Both the position numbers and the translations under genes were made by a program. A model generated the notes under the pieces. That model did no database searches, was not told the origin of the DNA, and saw nothing but the letters and a program-made list of their open reading frames with translations. Positions 6,527-11,550 of a stretch of 11,550 nt of DNA are shown here, one piece after another. Source of the DNA: Rhodospirillales bacterium (GTDB lineage: Bacteria > Pseudomonadota > Alphaproteobacteria > Micavibrionales > UBA2020). Numbering within the stretch: position 1 is the first letter of the stretch; the number at the start of each line of letters is the position of its first letter. The DNA is taken from assembly GCA_023266795.1 (NCBI GenBank), contig JAHFPI010000045.1, positions 1 through 11,550 on the forward strand, given 5' to 3'.

Positions 6527-7060
6527 ATGTCCAGAATTGCCAAGCACCCGATCAAGATCCCAACCGGCGTTGACATCAAAGTCAACGGCAAGAAAGTGGT
6601 TGTGAAGGGAAAAATGGGTGAATTGTCGCTCACACTCATCAATGACGTATCCGCCGAGGTTAAAGACGGCACGATCATCCTGAAGCCGTTATCCACGGCG
6701 CGCCTTGCCCGGGATATGTGGGGCACCACGGCGTCCAACGTCAGGAACATGATCAAGGGCGTGACCGTCGGTTACCAGAAGAAGCTCCTGATTGAAGGCG
6801 TTGGTTTCCGCGCGGCGCTGAAGGGAAAAGATCTGGTTCTCCAGATCGGTTTCAGCCACGAAGTGAATTTCAAAACCCCGCTGGGTATCGAGATTAAAGT
6901 GCCGAAGCAGACGGAGATCGAAGTTTCCGGCATCGACAAGCAAAAAGTAGGTCAGGTCACGGCCGAGATCTATTCGATGAAACCGCCGGAGCCCTATAAA
7001 GGCAAGGGTATCAGATACGAAGGGCAGCACGTCCGTCGTAAAGAAGGCAAGAAGAAATAG
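6527..7060 (+). CDS. rplF: 50S ribosomal protein L6
   Basis: This encodes 177 residues, the standard length. L6 has two similar alpha/beta domains and binds near the sarcin–ricin loop at the base of the L7/L12 stalk. The N-terminus MSRIAKHPIKIPTGV, the second-domain block LLIEGVGFRA (87–96) and the signature PEPYKGKGIRYEG (154–166) are present. The ribosome binding site is weak: the 16-nt gap after rpsH has only GTGAG (6513–6517), the poorest SD in this run. Translation may therefore depend on coupling to rpsH. rplR follows 11 nt later. Confidence 0.99.
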   Translation: MSRIAKHPIKIPTGVDIKVNGKKVVVKGKMGELSLTLINDVSAEVKDGTIILKPLSTARLARDMWGTTASNVRNMIKGVTVGYQKKLLIEGVGFRAALKGKDLVLQIGFSHEVNFKTPLGIEIKVPKQTEIEVSGIDKQKVGQVTAEIYSMKPPEPYKGKGIRYEGQHVRRKEGKKK

Positions 7061-7071
7061 CAGAGGATGAC

Positions 7072-7437
7072 ATGAGTAAAACAACAGCAAAACAGCGTCG
7101 CCAATGGCGGGTTCGCAAGGTCGTTAAGAAGGCCACCGAAAAAAACACGCGTCCGCGCCTGACCGTGCATCGCTCGACGCATCACATCTATGCGCAGGTC
7201 ATCAATGACGTGACCGGCGTCACTCTGGCGGCGGCGTCCACGGTGGATGCTGACCTGAGGAAGAAGCTGAAAAGCACGCACAACAAGGATGCGGCTCAGG
7301 CTGTCGGCAAGCTGGTGGCAGAGCGCGCAAAGAAGGCCGGTGTGGAAAAAGTGGCGTTTGATCGCGGCTCCTATATGTATCACGGACGCGTGAAGGCTTT
7401 GGCAGAAGCTGCACGTGAAGCCGGCTTATCATTTTAA
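7072..7437 (+). CDS. rplR: 50S ribosomal protein L18
   Basis: This encodes 121 residues (typically 117–120). L18 binds 5S rRNA together with L5. The basic N-terminus (residues 1–25) precedes RPRLTVHRSTHHIYAQVIND (27–46), and the C-terminal block AFDRGSYMYHGRVKALAEAAREAGL (95–119) is diagnostic. The SD AGAGGA (7062–7067) is close to the ATG, about 4 nt, giving shorter spacing than its neighbours. It lies between rplF and rpsE as expected. Confidence 0.98.
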   Translation: MSKTTAKQRRQWRVRKVVKKATEKNTRPRLTVHRSTHHIYAQVINDVTGVTLAAASTVDADLRKKLKSTHNKDAAQAVGKLVAERAKKAGVEKVAFDRGSYMYHGRVKALAEAAREAGLSF

Positions 7438-7449
7438 GGGAAGAAGAAA

Positions 7450-8034
7450 ATGGCAGAACCTAAAAAAGCTCCGAGAGAACACAAAGGCAAAGGCCGCGAT
7501 CGCGAAGAAGGCGAAGGCGGTGAACTCCTCGAACGCCTTGTCGCGGTCAACCGGGTAGCGAAAGTGGTCAAGGGTGGCCGTCGTTTCGGCTTCGCCGCTT
7601 TAGTTGTCGTCGGTGATGGCCGTGGCCGCATTGGCGCTGGCGCCGGTAAGGCGCGCGAAGTGCCGGAAGCTATTAAAAAAGCGACCGATCAGGCAAAACG
7701 CAAACTGATTCGTGTTCCGCTGCGCGAAGCACGCACGATCCACCATGATGTCGAGGCGCGTTTCGGCGCCGGTCGTGTACGTCTGCGTTCGGCTCCGGCC
7801 GGTACCGGTATTATCGCCGGCGGTCCGCTCCGCGCTGTATTCGAAGTTCTGGGGATTCATGATGTCGTGGCAAAATCGCTCGGCTCGTCCAACCCCTATA
7901 ACATGGTGAAGGCGGCTTTGGCGGCGTTTGCGATGATGGAAAGCCCCCGCATGGTGGCTGGCCGTCGCGGCTGCCGTGTAAATGAAGTTCTGGGCCGCAA
8001 AGGCGACGCGAAGGGAGAAAAATCTGATGGTTGA
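7450..8034 (+). CDS. rpsE: 30S ribosomal protein S5
   Basis: This encodes 194 residues, including a charged N-terminal lead of about 25 residues and a polar C-terminal end. S5 helps maintain decoding accuracy and lines the mRNA entry tunnel; changes in its N-terminal loop cause spectinomycin resistance in E. coli. Conserved parts are VNRVAKVVKGGRRFGFAAL (33–51), GDGRGRIGAGAGKAREVPEAI (55–75), PAGTGIIAGGPLRAVFEVLG and SSNPYNMVKA. In the double-stranded-RNA-binding-like fold, GAGAGKA replaces the usual G-aromatic-G-x-GKA. SD AAGGGA (7436–7441) precedes the ATG. The stop lies inside rpmD (8-nt overlap). Confidence 0.98.
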   Translation: MAEPKKAPREHKGKGRDREEGEGGELLERLVAVNRVAKVVKGGRRFGFAALVVVGDGRGRIGAGAGKAREVPEAIKKATDQAKRKLIRVPLREARTIHHDVEARFGAGRVRLRSAPAGTGIIAGGPLRAVFEVLGIHDVVAKSLGSSNPYNMVKAALAAFAMMESPRMVAGRRGCRVNEVLGRKGDAKGEKSDG

Positions 8035-8293
8035 GACTGTAAAAAAACCGGCGGCGAAAAAGGCAGTCACTGCGGCAGCTCCTAAAAAAGCTGCGGCTCC
8101 TGCAAAATCCGGCAAGAAAATTAAAGTGACCCAGATCGGCAGCACGATCGGCCGCATTGATGCGCAGCGCAACACGCTGATCGGCCTGGGGCTCAACAAA
8201 CGCCACCGCTCCAAAGTGCTGGAAGATACACCGGCTGTGCGCGGCATGATCGAGCGTGTAAAACACCTCGTCGTTGTCGAAGCGGCGGCTTAA
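8027..8293 (+). CDS. rpmD: 50S ribosomal protein L30 with K/A-rich N-terminal extension
   Basis: This encodes 88 residues; bacterial L30 is normally about 60. The C-terminal part from about residue 29 is a complete L30: KKIKVTQIGSTIGRIDAQRN, then TLIGLGLNKRHRSKVLEDTP and VRGMIERVKHLV. The first 28 residues are almost only Lys, Ala, Pro and Val (VKKPAAKKAVTAAAPKKAAA). I chose the ATG at 8027 because AGGGAG (8012–8017) is correctly spaced. The frame is open further upstream, but that stretch lies inside rpsE. A later start is not available: no ATG, GTG or TTG appears near the core start. The gene overlaps rpsE by 8 nt. L30 is dispensable in many bacteria. Confidence 0.94.
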   Translation: MVETVKKPAAKKAVTAAAPKKAAAPAKSGKKIKVTQIGSTIGRIDAQRNTLIGLGLNKRHRSKVLEDTPAVRGMIERVKHLVVVEAAA

Positions 8294-8310
8294 AAACAAG
8301 GATAGAGAAA

Positions 8311-8850
8311 ATGAAATTAAATCAATTGAGAGACAATCCGGGCGCGCGCAAGACACGCATGTGTGTGGGTCGCGGTATCGGTTGCGGCAAGGGCAAAACC
8401 TCCGGCCGCGGCGTTAAAGGCCAGAAAGCCCGCTCCGGCGTGGCGATCAAAGGGTTTGAAGGCGGTCAGATGTCCCTTCTGCGCCGGATGCCCAAACGCG
8501 GATTTACGAACTTTACCTCCAAATCCTTTGCGGAAGTCAATCTGGATGATATTCAGGAAGCTATCGACTCCAAAAAGATTTCGGCGGCGAAACCGATTGA
8601 TGTGGCGACACTCGTCGAAGCGGGCATTATCCGCCGCGCCGGCGACGGCCTGCGTTTGCTGGGCGGAAAGAATGCCGTTAAGGCGAAGCTGACAGTCGTT
8701 GTGACGGGGGCTTCTGCCGGCGCGATCGCTGCGGTTGAAAAAGCCGGCGGCAAGGTCGATCTTCTGCCCGCAAAAGTCAACAAACTCCTGAAGGGCAAGC
8801 TGCCCAAAAGGGAAAGAGTTGCTGCTGCGGCTGCCGCAAAGAAAAAGTAG
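8311..8850 (+). CDS. rplO: 50S ribosomal protein L15
   Basis: This encodes 179 residues, longer than E. coli L15 (144) but in the alphaproteobacterial range. L15 binds 23S rRNA late in assembly. The glycine/basic N-terminal region is diagnostic: MKLNQLRDNPGARKTRM, then VGRGIGCGKGKTSGRGVKG (19–37) and GFEGGQMSLLRRMPKRGF (48–65). The C-terminal globular part contains VDVATLVEAGII-like sequence and VVVTGASAGAIAAVEKAGG, and the protein ends in an Ala/Lys tail (VAAAAAAKKK). SD AAGGA (8298–8302) is 8 nt before the ATG. It is the last gene before a 174-nt gap containing a hairpin and a promoter. Confidence 0.98.
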   Translation: MKLNQLRDNPGARKTRMCVGRGIGCGKGKTSGRGVKGQKARSGVAIKGFEGGQMSLLRRMPKRGFTNFTSKSFAEVNLDDIQEAIDSKKISAAKPIDVATLVEAGIIRRAGDGLRLLGGKNAVKAKLTVVVTGASAGAIAAVEKAGGKVDLLPAKVNKLLKGKLPKRERVAAAAAAKKK

Positions 8851-8867
8851 CATTTCCATTAAGATTT

Positions 8868-8927
8868 CCCTTCCGGGCATAGCGAATAATCTCCGATAAA
8901 CGGGATTCTTTGCTATGCCCGGAAAGG
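8868..8927 (+). terminator. Long near-perfect hairpin between rplO and secY (possible terminator, attenuator or processing site)
   Basis: Arm 8871–8886 (TTCCGGGCATAGCGAA) pairs with 8909–8924 (TTTGCTATGCCCGGAA) over 16 positions with only one G·U pair. A C×A mismatch and two further G–C pairs extend it to 8868 and 8927. Inside, AATC/GATT and CCG/CGG (8888–8895 with 8901–8907, one bulged T) continue the stem to an ATAAA loop. It starts 18 nt after the rplO stop. There is no T-run directly behind it; the nearest (TATTTTT, 8941–8947) is about 13 nt away. It is therefore not a textbook intrinsic terminator and may instead stop 3' decay, be cut by RNase III, or attenuate. Confidence 0.7.
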
Positions 8928-8963
8928 CGTTTAACGGGTGTATTTTTAGGGCATGATTCAGCC

Positions 8964-8992
8964 TTGACCCTGCATCCGCAGAAGAATAAAAT
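8964..8992 (+). promoter_or_regulatory. Candidate sigma-70 promoter for secY–adk
   Basis: TTGACC (8964–8969) and TAAAAT (8987–8992) each match the housekeeping consensus at five of six bases and are separated by the optimal 17 nt. The predicted start is near A8999, giving a leader of about 26 nt with AGGGG (9011–9015) placed 9 nt before the secY ATG at 9025. It lies 36 nt downstream of the hairpin that follows rplO. Activity is inferred from sequence only. Confidence 0.65.
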
Positions 8993-9024
8993 CCTCCCAG
9001 ACAAAAAATAAGGGGTACTTCCAT

Positions 9025-10374
9025 ATGTCATCAGCTGTCGAACAATTTGCCGCTAACCTGAATTTTGGCGCTTTTGCCAAGGCCGAAGAGCTGAAACAGC
9101 GGCTTTGGTTCACGCTCGGCGCCCTGATGATTTACCGCATCGGCACTTATGTTCCGCTGCCGGGAATTGACCCGCATATCTGGCAGGAGATTTTTAAAGG
9201 GAAAGAGGGCGGTGTGCTCGACATGTTCAACATGTTTTCCGGCGGCGCCCTGCAACGGATGACTATTTTTGCACTGAACATCATGCCGTATATCTCGGCC
9301 TCTATTATTATGCAGCTTCTGACGTCAATGAATCCGCAGCTGGAAGCAATGAAAAAAGAAGGTGAACTGGGCCGCAAAAAGCTGAACCAGTACACCAGAT
9401 ATTTCACCATCGTTCTGGCGGCCATTCAGGCCTACGGCCTTGCGGTGGGGCTTGAGAATATGCAGAGCTCTGCCTCCGCTTCCGCCGTCATCCATGCCGG
9501 TATTTTCTTCCGCGTTACGACGGTGATTACGATTGTGGGCGGCACTATCTTCCTGATGTGGCTGGGTGAGCAGATTACGGCGCGGGGCGTCGGCAACGGC
9601 ACGTCGCTGATTATCTTTGCCGGCATCGTCGCGGGGATTCCCCGGGCGGTGGCGGGAACGCTGGCGTTGGGCCGTGAAGGCGCGATTTCCCCCCTGACGA
9701 TGATCGGGATGCTGGCGATGGTAATAGGTGTGGTCGGGTTTATCGTATTCATGGAGCGGGCGCAGCGTCGGGTTGTGGTGCAATATCCCAAGCGGATGGT
9801 GGGCAACCGCATGTCCGGCGGCGATTCCAGCCACATGCCGCTGAAACTGAACACCTCCGGGGTTATTCCGCCGATCTTTGCCTCGTCCCTGCTGCTGCTG
9901 CCGCTGACGATTGTTGGTTTTTCCGGCGTCGGCAAGGGCACCGACATCATGGATACCGTGGCGCGCTATCTGCAGCATGGCCAGCCCGCCTATATGGCGC
10001 TTTATGGCGGCCTGATCGTCTTTTTTGCCTTTTTCTATACGGCGATTGTGTTTAATCCGGATGAAACGGCGGAGAACCTGCGTAAATACGGCGGGTTCGT
10101 GCCCGGCATTCGTCCCGGAAAATCGACGGCGGATTACCTTGATTATGTGCTGACGCGGATTACCGTTATCGGCGCCATGTATCTGGTCTTTGTGTGCCTT
10201 CTGCCGGAGATCCTGATCGCAAAATTCAATCTACCGTTTTATTTTGGCGGCACGAGTCTGCTGATCACTGTTTCGGTCATGATGGATACTGTTGCGCAAA
10301 TTCATTCTCACCTGATTGCGCATCAATATGAAGGTCTGATCAAGAAAGCGAAGCTGAGGGGGGCGCGTAAGTGA
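9025..10374 (+). CDS. secY: Protein translocase subunit SecY
   Basis: This encodes 449 residues, the normal length. SecY is the channel of the SecYEG translocon in the inner membrane. About ten hydrophobic helices can be placed near residues 24–44, 75–100, 120–142, 160–180, 193–212, 222–244, 275–299, 325–345, 375–395 and 404–424. The plug region (GGVLDMFNMFSGGAL, 62–76), the C4 loop GEQITARGVGNGTSLI (181–196) and the C5 ribosome/SecA-binding loop (RRVVVQYPKRMVG, 248–260, then HMPLKLNTSGVIPPIF) are intact, as is FVPGIRPGKSTADYL (358–372). Its gap and own promoter separate it from rplO. The TGA stop overlaps the adk GTG by 4 nt. Confidence 0.99.
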   Translation: MSSAVEQFAANLNFGAFAKAEELKQRLWFTLGALMIYRIGTYVPLPGIDPHIWQEIFKGKEGGVLDMFNMFSGGALQRMTIFALNIMPYISASIIMQLLTSMNPQLEAMKKEGELGRKKLNQYTRYFTIVLAAIQAYGLAVGLENMQSSASASAVIHAGIFFRVTTVITIVGGTIFLMWLGEQITARGVGNGTSLIIFAGIVAGIPRAVAGTLALGREGAISPLTMIGMLAMVIGVVGFIVFMERAQRRVVVQYPKRMVGNRMSGGDSSHMPLKLNTSGVIPPIFASSLLLLPLTIVGFSGVGKGTDIMDTVARYLQHGQPAYMALYGGLIVFFAFFYTAIVFNPDETAENLRKYGGFVPGIRPGKSTADYLDYVLTRITVIGAMYLVFVCLLPEILIAKFNLPFYFGGTSLLITVSVMMDTVAQIHSHLIAHQYEGLIKKAKLRGARK

Positions 10375-11021
10375 GGATTATTCTTCTCGGACCGCCCGGC
10401 GCAGGCAAAGGCACACAAGCACGTATATTGATGGAAAAATACGGCGTGGTGCAGATTGCGGCGGGGGATCTTTTCCGGGAGAATATCAAGGCAGGAACGC
10501 CTCTCGGCAAACAGGTCGAGGCGATTATAAAAGAAGGCAGGCTTGTTTCCGATGACATCACGATTAGGATGATCGCGGACCGTCTCGACAAGCCGGATTG
10601 CAAAAACGGATTTATTCTCGACGGCTTCCCGCGTAACGTCGCACAGGCCGAGGCTCTCGAAAAAATGCTGCACGAAAAAGGCATCGCGCTGGATGGCGTG
10701 GTGCAGATGGCGGTGAACGACGAACAGCTGATCGACCGAATCTCCGGCCGCTTCACCTGTTCCGGCTGCGGGGAGGGATACCACGATAAATTCAAAAAAC
10801 CCGCCCATGCCGATTCTTGCGACAAGTGCGGGGCAAAGGGCAAATTTACCCGCCGGGCGGATGATAACGCCGCCACCGTCCGGACCCGTCTGGAGACCTA
10901 CCATAGCCAGACAGCCCCGATTCTCCCCTTCTATTCGGCGCGGAAAATGCTTAAAACAGTTAATGGAATGGCCGATCTGGCCGATGTAACCAGCCAGATT
11001 GAGGCTGTTTTGGCAGGATAA
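10371..11021 (+). CDS. adk: Adenylate kinase with four-cysteine (zinc-type) LID
   Basis: This encodes 216 residues. The enzyme catalyses ATP + AMP ⇌ 2 ADP in the cytosol. The P-loop GPPGAGKGT is at 7–15 and the AMP-binding region includes AGDLFRENI (31–39) and LDGFPRN (83–89). The LID (about 125–162) holds CSGC (Cys130, Cys133) and CDKC (Cys150, Cys153), the pattern of zinc-binding long-form adenylate kinases. E. coli Adk lacks this cysteine set. The GTG start overlaps the secY stop (GTGA) and matches the usual MRIILLGPPG N-terminus. No clear SD is visible apart from the G-rich end of secY, so translation is probably coupled. A secY–adk–rpsM order is common in alphaproteobacteria. Confidence 0.99.
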   Translation: MRIILLGPPGAGKGTQARILMEKYGVVQIAAGDLFRENIKAGTPLGKQVEAIIKEGRLVSDDITIRMIADRLDKPDCKNGFILDGFPRNVAQAEALEKMLHEKGIALDGVVQMAVNDEQLIDRISGRFTCSGCGEGYHDKFKKPAHADSCDKCGAKGKFTRRADDNAATVRTRLETYHSQTAPILPFYSARKMLKTVNGMADLADVTSQIEAVLAG

Positions 11022-11086
11022 GGGCCGTGATGGGTCTTTTATCCCTAAAAAGCGCCATTTCTTTCATAAATAAGGTAAATATGATG

Positions 11087-11120
11087 TTGACGTTTTGTTG
11101 CTGTGTCTTATAATGCGCGG
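11087..11120 (+). promoter_or_regulatory. Strong candidate promoter of the alpha operon (rpsM), with GC-rich discriminator
   Basis: TTGACG (11087–11092) lies 16 nt before a perfect TATAAT (11109–11114). The stretch just upstream (about 11064–11085) is A/T-rich, like an UP element. The six bases after the -10 are GCGCGG (11115–11120), a GC-rich discriminator typical of promoters under stringent (ppGpp) control in E. coli. The predicted start is near 11121, giving a leader of about 113 nt before the rpsM GTG. This is the best promoter match in the window; stringent control is inference. Confidence 0.8.
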
Positions 11121-11146
11121 TCTCGCTGTTTTAAGGGCAGCGAGGC
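11120..11146 (+). promoter_or_regulatory. rpsM leader hairpin 1
   Basis: CTCGCTG (11122–11128) pairs perfectly with CAGCGAG (11138–11144). A T·G pair and a G–C pair extend it to 11120 and 11146. The 9-nt loop TTTTAAGGG contains AAGGG (11133–11137), which is complementary to CCCTT at 11157–11161. The hairpin would sit at the very 5' end of the transcript if the promoter call is right. Confidence 0.6.
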
Positions 11147-11154
11147 GGTTCTGT

Positions 11155-11184
11155 ATCCCTTTGTCAAAAGGGGATGCATTTTTT
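11155..11184 (+). promoter_or_regulatory. rpsM leader hairpin 2 followed by T6 (possible attenuator)
   Basis: CCCTTT (11157–11162) pairs with AAAGGG (11167–11172) around a GTCA loop. AT/AT pairs continue it after one bulged G (11173). Six Ts follow at 11179–11184, 3 nt beyond the stem. The arrangement resembles a weak intrinsic terminator within the leader. Its 5' arm is the same sequence that can pair with the hairpin 1 loop, so the two structures may exclude each other. Confidence 0.5.
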
Positions 11185-11187
11185 GCG

Positions 11188-11208
11188 ATTGGCGGATGAT
11201 CTGCCGAT
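11188..11208 (+). promoter_or_regulatory. rpsM leader hairpin 3
   Basis: ATTGGCGGA (11188–11196) pairs with TCTGCCGAT (11200–11208) over nine positions, two of them G·U, around a TGA loop. It ends 13 nt before the ribosome binding site AGGAG (11222–11226), so it leaves that site open. A structural role in the leader is inferred. Confidence 0.45.
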
Positions 11209-11233
11209 AAAATAGATAACCAGGAGTATCCAC

Positions 11234-11550
11234 GTGGCACGTATCGAAGGTGTCAATATACCTACAGAAAAAGTCGTCGGCATCGCGCTGACGTATGTTC
11301 ATGGTATTGGCCGTGTTAGTGCAAAGAAAATTCTCGAGGCGGCGAACGTTGCCTGGGGAAAGCGCGTTAATGCATTGACTGAAGACGAATTAAACCGCAT
11401 CCGGGATGTAATCAAATCCAAATACAAAGTTGAAGGCGAGCTGCGCCGCGAAATCGCGATGAGCATCAAGCGCCTGATGGATCTGGGTTGCTACCGTGGC
11501 CTGCGGCATCGCAAGGGGCTGCCCGTTCGCGGCCAGCGTACCAAGACCAA
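11234..11550 (+). CDS. rpsM: 30S ribosomal protein S13, N-terminal part (partial)
   Basis: The first 105 codons are present; full-length S13 has about 120–125 residues, so only the basic C-terminal end is missing. S13 lies in the 30S head, contacts S19 and forms intersubunit bridges to L5 and the P-site tRNA. Diagnostic parts are MARIEGVNIPTEKVV, the helix–two-turn–helix region ALTYVHGIGRVSAKKILE (18–35), and YRGLRHRKGLPVRGQRTKT (87–105). The start is GTG at 11234, 7 nt after AGGAG (11222–11226), and matches the conserved N-terminus. It opens the alpha operon (rpsM-rpsK-rpsD/rpoA-rplQ in relatives). It has its own strong promoter and a structured leader. Confidence 0.98.
   Translation, partial: MARIEGVNIPTEKVVGIALTYVHGIGRVSAKKILEAANVAWGKRVNALTEDELNRIRDVIKSKYKVEGELRREIAMSIKRLMDLGCYRGLRHRKGLPVRGQRTKT

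Noticed and set aside
7982..8026. In-frame upstream ATG for rpmD inside rpsE.
   Set aside because: No SD is placed before it and the added residues are a shadow of the rpsE coding sequence; the ATG at 8027 has AGGGAG at the right distance.
4040..8113. Repeated AAA/GCN codon tracts in rpmC, rpsQ and rpmD as a DNA repeat or mobile insertion.
   Set aside because: The similarity is at the amino-acid composition level; the DNA tracts differ in codons and length and have no flanking repeats, so convergent low-complexity tails fit better than insertion.
11032..11046. GGG–CCC pairing just after adk as a possible terminator of the secY–adk unit.
   Set aside because: Only three base pairs form, the loop is T-rich and no T-run follows, so it does not support a terminator. 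How secY–adk transcription ends is not visible.

Overview
This window is the central part of a bacterial ribosomal-protein super-operon (S10–spc), followed by secY–adk and the start of the alpha operon. All genes lie on the + strand. It contains 23 protein genes: the 3' end of rplC, 21 complete genes and the 5' end of rpsM. I see no tRNA, rRNA, mobile element, CRISPR array or phage gene. The organism looks like an alphaproteobacterium. The gene order is rplC-D-W-B, rpsS, rplV, rpsC, rplP, rpmC, rpsQ, rplN-X-E, rpsN, rpsH, rplF-R, rpsE, rpmD, rplO, secY, adk, rpsM. adk sits between secY and rpsM, no rpmJ lies there, and S14 is the 101-residue zinc-free type. Several proteins also carry alphaproteobacterial-type motifs. 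Base composition is moderately GC-rich by eye. The genus cannot be read from the sequence.

Region 1 (1–8850) is a tightly packed run of 20 ribosomal-protein genes. Gaps run from -8 to +20 nt, with one exception of 51 nt between rpsC and rplP. There is no promoter-sized gap at the classical S10/spc boundary (rpsQ|rplN, 14 nt), so the two operons appear fused into one transcription unit that starts upstream of the window.

Region 2 (8851–9024) is the first real punctuation. A long, nearly perfect hairpin (8868–8927) is followed by a good sigma-70-type promoter (TTGACC–17 nt–TAAAAT, 8964–8992). That promoter would drive secY and adk, which overlap by 4 nt.

Region 3 (11022–11233) is a second punctuation site. 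A near-consensus promoter (TTGACG–16 nt–TATAAT) has a GC-rich discriminator and an A/T-rich upstream stretch. Its predicted leader of about 113 nt holds three successive hairpins before rpsM. The loop of the first could pair with the 5' arm of the second (pseudoknot or switch), and the second is followed by six Ts. This is the most plausible place for an uncharacterised regulatory RNA, probably an alpha-operon leader.

Another recurring oddity is lysine/alanine-rich tails on several ribosomal proteins (C-terminal on L22, L29 and S17, N-terminal on L30). Otherwise this is a conserved housekeeping locus, and I find no new multi-gene system.
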